Positions 26,902 to 35,532 of a stretch of DNA of 44,624 nucleotides are shown piece after piece (position 1 is the stretch's first letter; each line of letters starts with the position of its first letter). The notes under the pieces are model-generated. The model saw only the letters and a list, made by a program, of their open reading frames with translations. It was not told the origin of the DNA and searched no databases. The stretch is from an uncultured archaeon. Its GTDB lineage: Archaea; Halobacteriota; Methanosarcinia; Methanosarcinales; Methanoperedenaceae. A program made the position numbers and the translations under genes. The stretch is taken from NCBI GenBank assembly GCA_902386205.1, contig CABMIH010000033.1, positions 1 through 44,624 on the forward strand, given 5' to 3'.

Positions 26902-26910
26902 GTATTTAAG
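26902..26910. promoter_or_regulatory. Shared bidirectional TATA element for rfcL and the MFS gene
   Basis: GTATTTAAG reads as a TATA-like element on both strands. It is centred about 32 bases from the rfcL ATG and about 28 bases from the MFS ATG, so one element could serve both transcripts, each with a leader of a few bases at most. Confidence 0.45.
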
Positions 26911-26937
26911 GGATATAGTTTGTAACACTACCCACCC

Positions 26938-28353
26938 ATGACATCCCTTGACTGGACAGAAAAATACCGTCCGCAGTTGCTTTCCCAGATTGTCGGGCAC
27001 AATAAGGCTATGGAGGAACTGAAACTCTGGGCTGAAAACTGGAAAAAAGGAATACCAAAGGAAAGGGCCATAGTCCTGTACGGGAAGGCAGGGATAGGCA
27101 AAACAACGGCGGCCCATGCGCTGGCGCACGAAATGGGATGGGAGGTCATCGAGCTGAACGCAAGCGACCAGCGCACTGCGGATATAATCGAAAAAGTGGC
27201 TGGCTCTGCTTCCAGATTGGGCACGCTTGAAGGCAGCAATGTGAAAAGGCTTGTGATAATGGACGAAGCAGATAATATCCACGGCAATGCGGACAGGGGG
27301 GGAGAGAGGGCTATCGTCGAATTGATAAAAAAGACACGCCAGCCGATAATTCTGATTGCCAACGAGCTTTACGATATGTCGGCAGGACTCCGGGGCGCCT
27401 GCAAGCCAATCCAGTTCAATTCCGTAATCTCACGTTCAATGATCCCTGTCCTTAAAAGAATTGCAGAGGCTGAAAGTGTAACCTGCGGGCTGGGTGTCCT
27501 GGAGAATATCGCAGAGAATGCCAATGGTGATTTGAGAAGCGCTATAAACGATCTTCAGGCCATTGCCCAGGGGAGAACAAATATCGGGCCGGAGGATATC
27601 ATCACAGGTGAGCGGGATACAAAGGAGAACATCTTCAAGGTGCTGGCAAAGATCTTTAAGGGCACAAACATTACTGAAGCCCACAGGGCTACTTTTAATC
27701 TTGATGAGAACCCTGAGGATTTTATCCAGTGGGTGGATGAAAATCTGCCGCTTGAATATACAGACCCTGCCGACCTCGCAAAAGGATATCATTATCTTTC
27801 AAGAGCGTCCATCTTCCTGGGAAGGGTAGGAAGAAGACAGAATTATAACATGTGGAGGTATGCAAGCGTGATGATGACCGCAGGCATTGTAGTGGCGCGC
27901 GCCCATCGGTACACAGGATTTGTAAAGTTCCAGCCGCCTTCCCTGTGGAGAAAACTCGGGCAGACAAAAAGCGCAAGGCAGATAAGGGATTCTACAGCCA
28001 TGAAAATAGGTACTCATTGCCACGTCTCCGCAAGTTTTGCCCGTTCACAGTTGTTCCCGTTTTTCAGGTTGATGTTAAATAATGATGAATGCGCCCCGCG
28101 TGTGGCAGCTTTGCTCGCCCTTATCCCCGAAGAAATCGCATTCCTCACCCAATCAAAATCAGCCACAAAAAAGGTTGAAAAGATATACGAAAAGGCGCAG
28201 TCCCTTGTCGAAAAAGAGACGGAGTATGAAATAGAATTATTCGGAGGATTCGGGGCTAAGAAGCTTCAAAAGGAGGAAGACGAAATAGAAGAAAAACCTC
28301 AGGGAAAGTCCGGCAGGGATGTGAAATCCCAGAGTTCTTTGTTTGATTTTTAA
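26938..28353 (+). CDS. rfcL: Replication factor C large subunit
   Basis: Large subunit of the archaeal clamp loader that opens PCNA onto primed DNA. The 471-aa protein has the N-terminal WTEKYRPQLLSQIVG RFC box, Walker A GKAGIGKTT (49-57), Walker B LVIMDEAD (105-112), a sensor NGDLRSAINDLQ and a C-terminal collar. The last residues form a PIP-box, QSSLFDF, after a Glu/Lys-rich linker, which is how RfcL docks on PCNA. The small subunit gene is not here. Ends three bases before the convergent regulator gene. Confidence 0.95.
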   Translation: MTSLDWTEKYRPQLLSQIVGHNKAMEELKLWAENWKKGIPKERAIVLYGKAGIGKTTAAHALAHEMGWEVIELNASDQRTADIIEKVAGSASRLGTLEGSNVKRLVIMDEADNIHGNADRGGERAIVELIKKTRQPIILIANELYDMSAGLRGACKPIQFNSVISRSMIPVLKRIAEAESVTCGLGVLENIAENANGDLRSAINDLQAIAQGRTNIGPEDIITGERDTKENIFKVLAKIFKGTNITEAHRATFNLDENPEDFIQWVDENLPLEYTDPADLAKGYHYLSRASIFLGRVGRRQNYNMWRYASVMMTAGIVVARAHRYTGFVKFQPPSLWRKLGQTKSARQIRDSTAMKIGTHCHVSASFARSQLFPFFRLMLNNDECAPRVAALLALIPEEIAFLTQSKSATKKVEKIYEKAQSLVEKETEYEIELFGGFGAKKLQKEEDEIEEKPQGKSGRDVKSQSSLFDF

Positions 28354-28356
28354 AGG

Positions 28357-29364
28357 TTAATTCTGCGGTTCGGTTTTTTTGGCCAGTCTTATGATATTCT
28401 CTTTGCCCTTTCTTACCTTGAGAATCCTTCCTTCCTCCTTCATCTGGGCAAGCACAATGCTTATTTTGGATTTTGAAAGTCCACTCTCCTTAACGATATC
28501 TGATTGGAAAGCCTGCCCGCCGGATTTCACTAAGAATTTTTCTATCATATCTTCATAACCCAAAAATTCTTCATTTAAATCAGGGGGTGTTGGTAAAGAA
28601 GCTTCGTTTTCAGTTAATTGACCTGTTTCATTTTCAACATTGACTGAGCGTTTTCTTTTCCATATTATCGCAAAAGCGATCGCTATTGAAATTACTATTG
28701 CACTGATTATAATAATTGCCGGCAAAGGCGAAGGTTCATTTTCCGGGACTTTTACAACTGTTACATTTGTGCGATTTATAGGCGAGAGTATAAGATTAGG
28801 CTCTCCTTTGCTGAAGTTCCTGTATGATGTTTCCCATATCAGGCGGTTCCCATCGCGCTTATCAAATTCCGGAGTCGCATTCTGGATTTCGTAGCCATCC
28901 GGCATTTTGATAATAAGCGCAGTGGCAGAAGAAATTACCATTTCGTCTAAAAAAGCATCCCCTACGTAAATTTTTGAGGAATTCGTAAATGAAAAATTCT
29001 TCCACCAGAAACTGTAGCGGATAATCCCAAAGCCGCCATCCAGGGTTTTTGACGTATCATAAGATATATTGGAGCTATTAAACTCTTCAATTTCCATAGA
29101 GCGATTCGAGAAATTTTGAGATGAGGCAATGAACAGGTTGATCGTGTCGTTAAATTCTGAAATAACCTTGTACTGGGATATGTTCTGTCCTGATTTTATG
29201 GATGCTTCCCATTCGTTTATTTGAGATTTGGTAAAAGGCAGCCGCTTTTCCATCGTCCACAGGGCGTTCCCGCTCCCGTTAACCTCAATCGTGATGACAG
29301 ACTGGGCTACTGCTACGTTTGCCCATAATAACAAAAAAATAAACAGGAGTATTGATTTTCTCAT
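28357..29364 (-). CDS. Membrane-anchored winged-helix regulator, paralogue 1
   Basis: A protein of about 335 aa: signal peptide (MRKSILLFIFLLLWANVAVA), an extracellular domain of about 190 residues (starting VITIEVNGSGNALWTMEKRL), one transmembrane helix (AIIIISAIVISIAIAFAIIW), and a cytosolic winged helix (MIEKFLVKSGGQAFQSDIVKESGLSKSKISIVLAQMKEEGRILKVRKGKENIIRL). The layout is a one-component membrane sensor whose DNA-binding domain sits at the C-terminus. The internal ATG at 29364 is chosen because the signal peptide begins there and a minus-strand TTTAATAC is suitably placed upstream. The gene at 29481 is a tandem paralogue. Its target genes are unknown. Confidence 0.78.
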   Translation of the reverse strand: MRKSILLFIFLLLWANVAVAQSVITIEVNGSGNALWTMEKRLPFTKSQINEWEASIKSGQNISQYKVISEFNDTINLFIASSQNFSNRSMEIEEFNSSNISYDTSKTLDGGFGIIRYSFWWKNFSFTNSSKIYVGDAFLDEMVISSATALIIKMPDGYEIQNATPEFDKRDGNRLIWETSYRNFSKGEPNLILSPINRTNVTVVKVPENEPSPLPAIIIISAIVISIAIAFAIIWKRKRSVNVENETGQLTENEASLPTPPDLNEEFLGYEDMIEKFLVKSGGQAFQSDIVKESGLSKSKISIVLAQMKEEGRILKVRKGKENIIRLAKKTEPQN

Positions 29365-29480
29365 TTTTATATAGCAACTCCACCACATTAGTATTAAAAT
29401 TTACTGATTGATTGTCGACTTGAATAATAAATTAATAGAGTCTTGATTATTCAGGTGTTAATACCCCAACCAAAAAAAAA

Positions 29481-30440
29481 TTATCTGTTGGCAAGCCGTA
29501 TCAGGTTCTCTTTCCCCTTTTTGATCTTCAATATCCGCCCTTCGTCTTTCATCTTAGCAAGAACGAGGCTTATTTTGGACTTTGAGAACCTGCTTTCCTT
29601 TACTATCCTGGATTGATATGCTTCTCCTCCGTATTTAATCAGGAACTGTTCTATCATTTCTTCATCTTCCATATCCTCTTTTACCTGTACCTGAGAGGTC
29701 ATCAAATCTGTATTAGCTGCGACTGCCGGCGAATCAGCATTATCTTTGGTCGTTAAATCAGGTTTGTGGCTTCTCTTCCAGAACAGGAATGAAGCGCCTG
29801 ACACTAAACCGACCATTACAATCGCTATAACAAACCATGCAAAATAGCCACCCGCATATGAGAGCACAAGAGCAGGTTCTCCTTTTCCAAAGCTCCGGTA
29901 CATAGTCCCATCCCATATCAAACGGTTCCCATCGCGTTTATCAAAACCCGGGGATGTACTCGTGACCTCATAGCCGTCCGGGATTCTGATGACAAGCACA
30001 TTATCAGAGGATAACACCATCCCGTCTGAAAAAGAGTCACCTATGAACATCTTTTGGGAGTCCTGGCGCGAAAAATTCTTCCACTCAAAACCATACCGTA
30101 TAATACCATACGCATCTGACGGGGTTTTCACCATATCATAGGAAATATTGAACTTCTCAGCCTTCATCGGCCTTTTTGCTGACTTTTCCGCAGAACCAAG
30201 AAACCAGTCAATCCTCTGGCTGAATTCTGAAATATCCCGTGTGGAACTATTAGCATCCTGCCCTTTCTTTATGAACTCATCCCAGTAATCAATTTCTGTC
30301 TGGTTTGTAAGAGGAAGCCTTTTTTCCATTGTCCAGAAAGCATTCCCATTATCGTAAACCTCGATCGTGATGATAGACTGTGCTCCTGCAACAGATACCC
30401 ACATTGCAAAAAAAATAAAAAAAGGTAATAACCGCCTCAT
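29481..30440 (-). CDS. Membrane-anchored winged-helix regulator, paralogue 2
   Basis: Same architecture as paralogue 1: signal peptide (MRRLLPFFIFFAMWVSVAGA), extracellular domain beginning IITIEVYDNGNAFWTMEKRL, a GDSFSDGMVLSSDNVLVIRI region, FDKRDGNRLIWDGTMYRS, one TM helix (AWFVIAIVMVGLVSGASFLFW) and a cytosolic winged helix (MIEQFLIKYGGEAYQSRIVK through KGKENLIRL). Extracellular and DNA-binding parts match paralogue 1 closely while the linkers do not. The ATG at 30440 is 37 bases after the stop of the secreted protein gene upstream, so the two may be one transcript. Confidence 0.78.
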   Translation of the reverse strand: MRRLLPFFIFFAMWVSVAGAQSIITIEVYDNGNAFWTMEKRLPLTNQTEIDYWDEFIKKGQDANSSTRDISEFSQRIDWFLGSAEKSAKRPMKAEKFNISYDMVKTPSDAYGIIRYGFEWKNFSRQDSQKMFIGDSFSDGMVLSSDNVLVIRIPDGYEVTSTSPGFDKRDGNRLIWDGTMYRSFGKGEPALVLSYAGGYFAWFVIAIVMVGLVSGASFLFWKRSHKPDLTTKDNADSPAVAANTDLMTSQVQVKEDMEDEEMIEQFLIKYGGEAYQSRIVKESRFSKSKISLVLAKMKDEGRILKIKKGKENLIRLANR

Positions 30441-30476
30441 ATACAGCACTCAACCACAATGGATAAGATTTACTGC

Positions 30477-31313
30477 TCAATCATTGCTATCATTTTCACC
30501 ATCTTTATTTTCAGGATCCTCTTTTTTTTCATGTCTTTTGTTTTTCCCGGTATTTTTATCATGGGACTTTATTTCCTGTTCTTTCTTTTCATCTTTGAAA
30601 TCTTCCCTGTCATCTTCCATCTCTGATATCTTTTCGAAATCTTCGCCGGACCTTTCATCCTTGAGTTCGTCTTTTGATATTTTTGCCAGCTCCCTTGCCT
30701 GTTTGAAGTCATACTTTTCATCCCTCTTGATCTGTTTCAGGGCTGATACGTATTCCTCTAAAGTGATTTCACCTGCTTTGAACTCTTTTAATATGGACTC
30801 TCGCGTCATCTTTCGCCGGGTAATCTCCTCACGCAGACCTCTCACTTTTTGCGACGCCAGATCCGCATTGCCTTCTTCTTTTTCTATCCTGTATTTGAAC
30901 ATCTGGATTTTGATGTCTGTGATATGGTTCTCCAGTGTATCATCTATCACATCAAAGAGGTTTCCGCCCCTGTATCCGCCTATCTCATATACATTTACAT
31001 ACCATCTGAAGCCGACGGTAGATTCATTGTTGTTTCCATTGTACGTTACTGTATGGGAACCGATGCCCTGGTTGTCCCATCTATGTGTATAGGAGTACGT
31101 ATCAGAGCCGGCTGTTCCTGCTACAGGAATCCCATCAACGCTCCATGTATTTACAGCCATTGGTTTTGATGTGGTGATCGAATACTCTATTGTCTCATTC
31201 ACAGTATTGTTAACATACACATAATCCACAACCTGGGGAGACCATGAATCAATAATCGATGCGCTGGCAGGAAGCGACAAACCTATCAACAGGAATAATC
31301 CAATAAATCTCAT
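30477..31313 (-). CDS. Secreted Ig-like protein with long charged coiled-coil tail
   Basis: A 278-aa protein: signal peptide (MRFIGLFLLIGLSLPASA), an Ig/PKD-like beta domain of about 95 residues (VNNTVNETIEYSITTSKPMA ... HTVTYNGNNN), then about 150 residues of very charged helix (many Lys/Glu/Asp, for example KSHDKNTGKNKRHEKK), ending in acidic NDSND. No membrane anchor. Extracellular location follows from the signal peptide. It is upstream of and possibly co-transcribed with the membrane regulators, so it could be a ligand or target for them; this is speculation. Confidence 0.68.
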   Translation of the reverse strand: MRFIGLFLLIGLSLPASASIIDSWSPQVVDYVYVNNTVNETIEYSITTSKPMAVNTWSVDGIPVAGTAGSDTYSYTHRWDNQGIGSHTVTYNGNNNESTVGFRWYVNVYEIGGYRGGNLFDVIDDTLENHITDIKIQMFKYRIEKEEGNADLASQKVRGLREEITRRKMTRESILKEFKAGEITLEEYVSALKQIKRDEKYDFKQARELAKISKDELKDERSGEDFEKISEMEDDREDFKDEKKEQEIKSHDKNTGKNKRHEKKEDPENKDGENDSND

Positions 31314-31434
31314 TTAATTTCACAAACACCAATATAATCGCTGGCAATATAAATACATCGAGAGTTTCGTGATCCCCAAAAATACATGGTGTTGTTTAGA
31401 TTTGTTTTTTATTCTTTATTAGAAGTTATTTTGT

Positions 31435-32127
31435 CTATATTATTTTTACCCTTGCCCCGTCAATCTCATATTCAAGCCATTGTGTGGGTTTTGGCGATAA
31501 ACCTATTACCCGGATAAAATTTTTATCATTTTCGGATTTAACCTCAATAATACCATCAAACAGCTGGGTTAAAGCCACAATTGCCTGCATATCATGGATG
31601 CCGCTTTCCAATACGAATATCCCGAGGCCTCCTGCTTCTTTGATGCGTCCCGTAAAAACCTGAATGAACCTGAAAACCTTTTTGATATTTGAATACATTA
31701 ATAACGTAGAGAGTGAATTGATGTCAAGCTGTATTTTGTGGATGTTCTTTATCGTAAAGAATTTCTCGTAAAACTGGCTTATTTTAACACCGATTCCTGT
31801 TAAGTCCACAGGGCTGTTTGCAATTTTAATATTTTCATCTTCGTCTATCCCGCTTCCAATCAGATTCGTGATACAATCGACTATCCCTATCCTTGATTGC
31901 GGCAGGTCTAATTTGTTCTCTTTGAACCGTTCCAGCATGCGTGTTCCGGGTTCATTAGTGATCACACTTATTATTGCACTTTCATTTTCTGCCGCCCCAT
32001 GGTACATTATTTGATTCAAAATAACTTCTTTTCCACTCATAGGGGGGCCGATTAAAATTATGTTTGATCCTTTTTTTATTCCCCCTCCAAGCAATTCATC
32101 CAATTTTTGGATTCCTGTCTCTATCAT
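31435..32127 (-). CDS. KaiC/RAD55-like P-loop protein with altered Walker A
   Basis: A protein of about 230 aa resembling archaeal single-domain KaiC/RAD55 ATPases: the family start MIETGIQKLDELLGGGI, P-loop GPPMSGKEV, ESAIISVITNEPG, and the C-terminal beta sheet (IRVIGLSPKPTQWLEYEIDG). The Ser/Thr that normally follows the P-loop lysine is Glu (GKE), and the usual Walker B acidic strand is not obvious, so ATP hydrolysis may be lost. The ATG at 32127 follows GAGG and fits the family N-terminus; an upstream in-frame start at 32163 adds 12 residues. Often such proteins regulate motility or signalling; the function here is unknown. Confidence 0.72.
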   Translation of the reverse strand: MIETGIQKLDELLGGGIKKGSNIILIGPPMSGKEVILNQIMYHGAAENESAIISVITNEPGTRMLERFKENKLDLPQSRIGIVDCITNLIGSGIDEDENIKIANSPVDLTGIGVKISQFYEKFFTIKNIHKIQLDINSLSTLLMYSNIKKVFRFIQVFTGRIKEAGGLGIFVLESGIHDMQAIVALTQLFDGIIEVKSENDKNFIRVIGLSPKPTQWLEYEIDGARVKII

Positions 32128-32333
32128 ACTCTTCCTCGTTATTTTCCATTTTTCATTACACAATTAATATGAAATGAATAATGGCATAACAATCATCATT
32201 ACTATCATGAATTAAATAATCATCGATAATTTCCACTTTTCTTACAGTTTTTAAGATTTATTACGATTTTTTTTTGCATTTAATACTTTATAATTACATT
32301 TTTTTAGGTTTTTAAACTCCATGTAATTTATTA

Positions 32334-33077
32334 TCAATATCTGGCTATCGTAATAAACCCTGTATGCCCCACCCTGGTTGTCGAAGGCCTTGTTCCACGA
32401 TCTGAAAAAGAGATTTCACGCTCAATGGTTTCAAATATCCTTACTTCGGTAAAACCGGTTTTTCCTATAGCATCCCTTACTTCTTTTGCCTGTTCAAAAA
32501 AAGGCGAATATACGGCAAGATAACCTCCCGGATAAATTACCGCAGGAACTTGCGGGACAACTCTTGCCGCATCGATAGTATCAAGGGTTATAACATCGAA
32601 TTTCTCATCCAGCGTCTGTATTTCGGTAACTATATCCCCAAAGCGCAGCTCTATATTGGAAAGTCCCGTAAGAATTATATTCTGCCGCGCAATATTAATG
32701 AATTCCTCCCTGATCTCGTAAGATACAACTTTTTTGGCGATACTCCCGAGATAAATAGCCAGGATACCCGAACCAGTGCCTGCATCAAGTACACTATCAG
32801 AACAAGAAAGACCTGTGCTTGAAATTATCTGGCCAATATCTTTTGGCATCATGGGTGCCCCACTGCGTTTTGCATGCTTGAAAAAATCAGGGGGTTTTGG
32901 CTTCTGGATAACGAAATCAAAACCAAGATGGGTACTTATTATATCACCGGGTGATTTTACCTTTAGTTCATCAAGCCTGATAATCCCGAGATCGGTATGC
33001 AAATCCCCTTCAGGCATTACAAAATACTCTTTGATTTTACCTTTATGAAAAGTCTTTAAAATTACAGGTGTGTCCAT
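32334..33077 (-). CDS. trmI: tRNA (adenine-N1)-methyltransferase, TrmI type
   Basis: Methylates A58 (and in archaea also A57) of tRNA using SAM. The 247-aa protein has the TrmI layout: a small N-terminal beta domain (MDTPVILKTFHKGKIKEYFV), the KRSGAPMMPKDIG segment, SAM motif I LDAGTGSGILAIYLG, the acidic YEIREEF loop, and the FDVITLDTIDAARVVPQ motif IV region; the end RPSTTRVGHTGFITIARY matches the family's RP..R...HT.... tail. A GGAG Shine-Dalgarno lies before the ATG. The 170-base gap between this gene and the KaiC-like gene is AT-rich and empty. Confidence 0.88.
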   Translation of the reverse strand: MDTPVILKTFHKGKIKEYFVMPEGDLHTDLGIIRLDELKVKSPGDIISTHLGFDFVIQKPKPPDFFKHAKRSGAPMMPKDIGQIISSTGLSCSDSVLDAGTGSGILAIYLGSIAKKVVSYEIREEFINIARQNIILTGLSNIELRFGDIVTEIQTLDEKFDVITLDTIDAARVVPQVPAVIYPGGYLAVYSPFFEQAKEVRDAIGKTGFTEVRIFETIEREISFSDRGTRPSTTRVGHTGFITIARY

Positions 33078-33133
33078 TATCTCTCCGTCTGGCTAATATA
33101 GGACTTGGTAGATAAAGAATATGTGTGGTAAGT

Positions 33134-33484
33134 ATGGATTATATTAGTATTAATAATAAAAAATATTCATCCGATACCTTAAAACTTCTGACCGGCCACA
33201 TGGAATTAGATGTCGATAAAATCCCTGAGAACCTGTTAATTATTGCCGAGGCCGTAGATGGACCCGATAAATTGCCTTATCTTATAGAAACCATTAGATC
33301 ACTTGAAATCGGGGACCCTGAAAAATTCAGGTTTATATTGCTGCGTGTCCAGATCGATTCAGAACTTCATATGAATGAAGATTTGCAGAGATACCAGAAG
33401 CGTCTTTATGTATCCCAGGTAATTGAAAAATTACTTTACGGCGAGCTGTTTTTTGAAGCAGGAAAAGAAAAAGAGAACGACTAG
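33134..33484 (+). CDS. Small acidic helical protein, unknown
   Basis: A protein of about 116 aa, mostly helical and acidic at its end (EKEKEND). No motif or family recognised, no signal peptide or membrane segment. I choose the ATG at 33134 (MDYISINNKKY); an in-frame GTG nine bases upstream is possible. It is divergent from the tRNA methyltransferase gene. Coding is supported by length, frame and amino-acid composition only. Confidence 0.6.
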   Translation: MDYISINNKKYSSDTLKLLTGHMELDVDKIPENLLIIAEAVDGPDKLPYLIETIRSLEIGDPEKFRFILLRVQIDSELHMNEDLQRYQKRLYVSQVIEKLLYGELFFEAGKEKEND

Positions 33485-33511
33485 GATTGAGCAGTAATGC
33501 GATCTGGTTTG

Positions 33512-33811
33512 CTATTTCACCATTTGTATTCCACGTCCCAGTATCCAGAATCCTATCAGTCCCATTAAGAACAGGTAGCCAGAGGAATAAGCAAGGGGTA
33601 TCATGGCGTCAAAGAACGGGGTAAGGGCCTGGGAGAGGGCTGCGTTTATATCCGGCTGTCCTGAAGTGCTCGGAGGTGAGTTCTTGGGGGGCGAAGCCTG
33701 GGGATATGGGGAATTCAGGTAGCTGTAGGACTGATAAAATGTAAAAAGCAATAAAACCAGCCCGATAATTATTATGCCTAAGCCGGCCATTTTTAGCTGT
33801 TTTTCTTCCAT
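33512..33811 (-). CDS. Small two-TM membrane protein, unknown
   Basis: A 99-aa protein with a TM helix near the start (GLGIIIIGLVLLLFTFY), a Pro/Ser-rich linker (NSPYPQASPPKNSPPSTSG) and a second TM helix near the end (GYLFLMGLIGFWILGRGI). The ATG at 33811 fits a leaderless transcript from the TATA at 33837-33846, so the longer frame opening at 33877 is rejected. No family recognised. Confidence 0.62.
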   Translation of the reverse strand: MEEKQLKMAGLGIIIIGLVLLLFTFYQSYSYLNSPYPQASPPKNSPPSTSGQPDINAALSQALTPFFDAMIPLAYSSGYLFLMGLIGFWILGRGIQMVK

Positions 33812-33836
33812 AATAATACCTATATTATATATATAG

Positions 33837-33846
33837 TATATAAAAA
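33837..33846 (-). promoter_or_regulatory. TATA box of the small membrane protein gene
   Basis: Minus-strand TTTTATATAC is centred about 30 bases before the ATG at 33811, giving a leaderless start. Confidence 0.5.
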
Positions 33847-33860
33847 CTTCGAAAAGAAAA

Positions 33861-34220
33861 TTATCTCCAATATTCATTCATAGGCATTTCTTTCCAATCC
33901 ATATCTATCTGAGTATCATTGATTAGAAGCGCAAAAATTAACGAATCGTCCCTTATTCTGTGGTTCTTTGAATCCCTCTCCTCTACCCACCTTGCGAGTT
34001 CCCCGCTCTTTAACATGGAACGCAAGGCGAATTTGATGCCACCCCCGTCTTCTTTGCGCCTGATGCCTGCTCCGCCGTGTATGAATTTTATATACCTGAA
34101 TCCATGCTCGTATGCCTCTTTTATTTTTTCACGAGCTACCAGTATTGCAGTCCTGTGAGAGTAATCGTGCAGGTCAACCTCAACGCATTTTTTGAAAATA
34201 TCCACCTGGAACCAAGCCAT
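33861..34220 (-). CDS. Smr-like domain protein
   Basis: A 119-aa protein with a small MutS-related (Smr)-like core: VDLHDYSHRTAILVAREKI, then GFRYIKFIHGGAGI, the typical L-DLH...and IHG-G-G motif pair. Smr domains nick DNA or, more often, cleave RNA in translation quality control; the exact substrate is unknown. The C-terminal half (SLIFALLINDTQIDMDW) is not conserved-looking. The ATG at 34220 (MAWFQVDIFKK) is chosen from a TATA box centred 29 bases upstream, replacing the longer frame that begins inside the dehydratase gene. Confidence 0.72.
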   Translation of the reverse strand: MAWFQVDIFKKCVEVDLHDYSHRTAILVAREKIKEAYEHGFRYIKFIHGGAGIRRKEDGGGIKFALRSMLKSGELARWVEERDSKNHRIRDDSLIFALLINDTQIDMDWKEMPMNEYWR

Positions 34221-34244
34221 AAAAAGACGGGTATTATTATGTAA

Positions 34245-34254
34245 TATATTTAAA
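34245..34254 (-). promoter_or_regulatory. TATA box of the Smr-like gene
   Basis: Minus-strand TTTAAATATA lies between the dehydratase stop and the Smr-like ATG at 34220, at leaderless spacing. It suggests the Smr-like gene has its own transcript. Confidence 0.5.
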
Positions 34255-34260
34255 TTTAGC

Positions 34261-35508
34261 TCAAAAATCCAACTCCCTGGGATCCGCAATCTCCCCTTTC
34301 AGCGCGCTTGCTGCCGCAGTCTCAGGCGACGACAGGTAAATAAGACCGCCCGTTCCCATTCTTCCTTTGAAATTCCGGTTTGATGTGGAAAGGCACGTCT
34401 CGCCTTCGCATATCACTCCCATGTGCGCCCCCAGGCAGGGTCCGCAGCCCGGCGGCGCGATGATGACACCCGCTTTCAGGAGCGTCGCAATAATGCCAGC
34501 CTCTGTTGCCTTTATAAGTACCGAACGGGAAGCAGGAAGAACAATTGTACGCACCCTGACTTTCCTACCCTTCAGTATCCTCGCAACAACCTCTAAATCC
34601 TCATACCGGCCATTGGTACATGAACCTATAAAGACCTGGTCAAGCGGAATCCCGGCTACCTCCGTGACCGCGGATACATTATCCACCTCGTGTGGTTTTG
34701 CCACCTGCGGCTCAAGGTCTCCTGCATCAAAACTATATTCCTCTGAATATTCTGCGTCATTATCCGCATACACAGGGGTATATTTTTCAGCAGCTTTTCC
34801 TTTTAAGTATCCCGCGGTTTTTTCATCGGCAGGTACGATACCTGTTTTTGCCCCCATCTCGATTGACATATTGCACAGCGTCATGCGTTCTGAAATCGAT
34901 AAATCGCTTATAGCCGTTCCGTAATACTCTATCGCTTTATAATTGGCGCCGTCGGCACCCACATTTTTTATAATATAGAGTGTTAAGTCCTTTGCAGATA
35001 CGCCCTTCCCCGGTGTCCCTTCTACTGTTATCCTTACGGATTGCGGCACCCGCAGCCACAGCTTTCCCGTGGCAAATATCTCGGCCATGTCCGTTGCGCC
35101 AACGCCAGTTGCGAATGCGCCGAAGGCGCCATATGTGCATGAATGCGAATCAGCCCCTATGATAAGTTTTCCTGGAAGAGCATACCCGTGCTCGGAAAAC
35201 ACCTGGTGGCAGATGCCTTCCCCGACATCGAAGAAACTCGAAATACCCTGCTCTTTAACCCACTGCCTTATGTTTTGCTGGAGTTTTGCGGCCGTTTCAT
35301 TATTGGCAGGTACGATATGGTCAAAAGCGATAATGATCCTTGAAGGGTCCCACACCTTTTTTGCCCCCATTTCCCTGAATGCTTTTACGGCAAGCACACT
35401 TGTCCCATCGTGCGCCATGGCGTAATCTATATTAGCTATTACAAAATCTCCTGCTTTCGCTGGTTTTCCCGAGGCCCTGCCCAGGATCTTTTCACTTATT
35501 GTAGGCAT
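34261..35508 (-). CDS. 3-isopropylmalate dehydratase / homoaconitase large subunit
   Basis: Aconitase-family large subunit that isomerises 2-isopropylmalate (leucine) or homocitrate-type acids (coenzyme B 2-oxosuberate pathway in methane-metabolising archaea); sequence alone does not choose between LeuC and HacA/AksD. Length 415 aa fits the archaeal short type. [4Fe-4S] ligands are C297 in [12 protein letters not shown] and C355/C358 in [33 protein letters not shown] and the terminal [10 protein letters not shown] are diagnostic. The small subunit gene is not adjacent, so it must be elsewhere. The ATG at 35508 follows an AGGT motif. Confidence 0.92.
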   Translation of the reverse strand: MPTISEKILGRASGKPAKAGDFVIANIDYAMAHDGTSVLAVKAFREMGAKKVWDPSRIIIAFDHIVPANNETAAKLQQNIRQWVKEQGISSFFDVGEGICHQVFSEHGYALPGKLIIGADSHSCTYGAFGAFATGVGATDMAEIFATGKLWLRVPQSVRITVEGTPGKGVSAKDLTLYIIKNVGADGANYKAIEYYGTAISDLSISERMTLCNMSIEMGAKTGIVPADEKTAGYLKGKAAEKYTPVYADNDAEYSEEYSFDAGDLEPQVAKPHEVDNVSAVTEVAGIPLDQVFIGSCTNGRYEDLEVVARILKGRKVRVRTIVLPASRSVLIKATEAGIIATLLKAGVIIAPPGCGPCLGAHMGVICEGETCLSTSNRNFKGRMGTGGLIYLSSPETAAASALKGEIADPRELDF

Positions 35509-35532
35509 TGCTACCTGTTAGTCTTAAAATAG

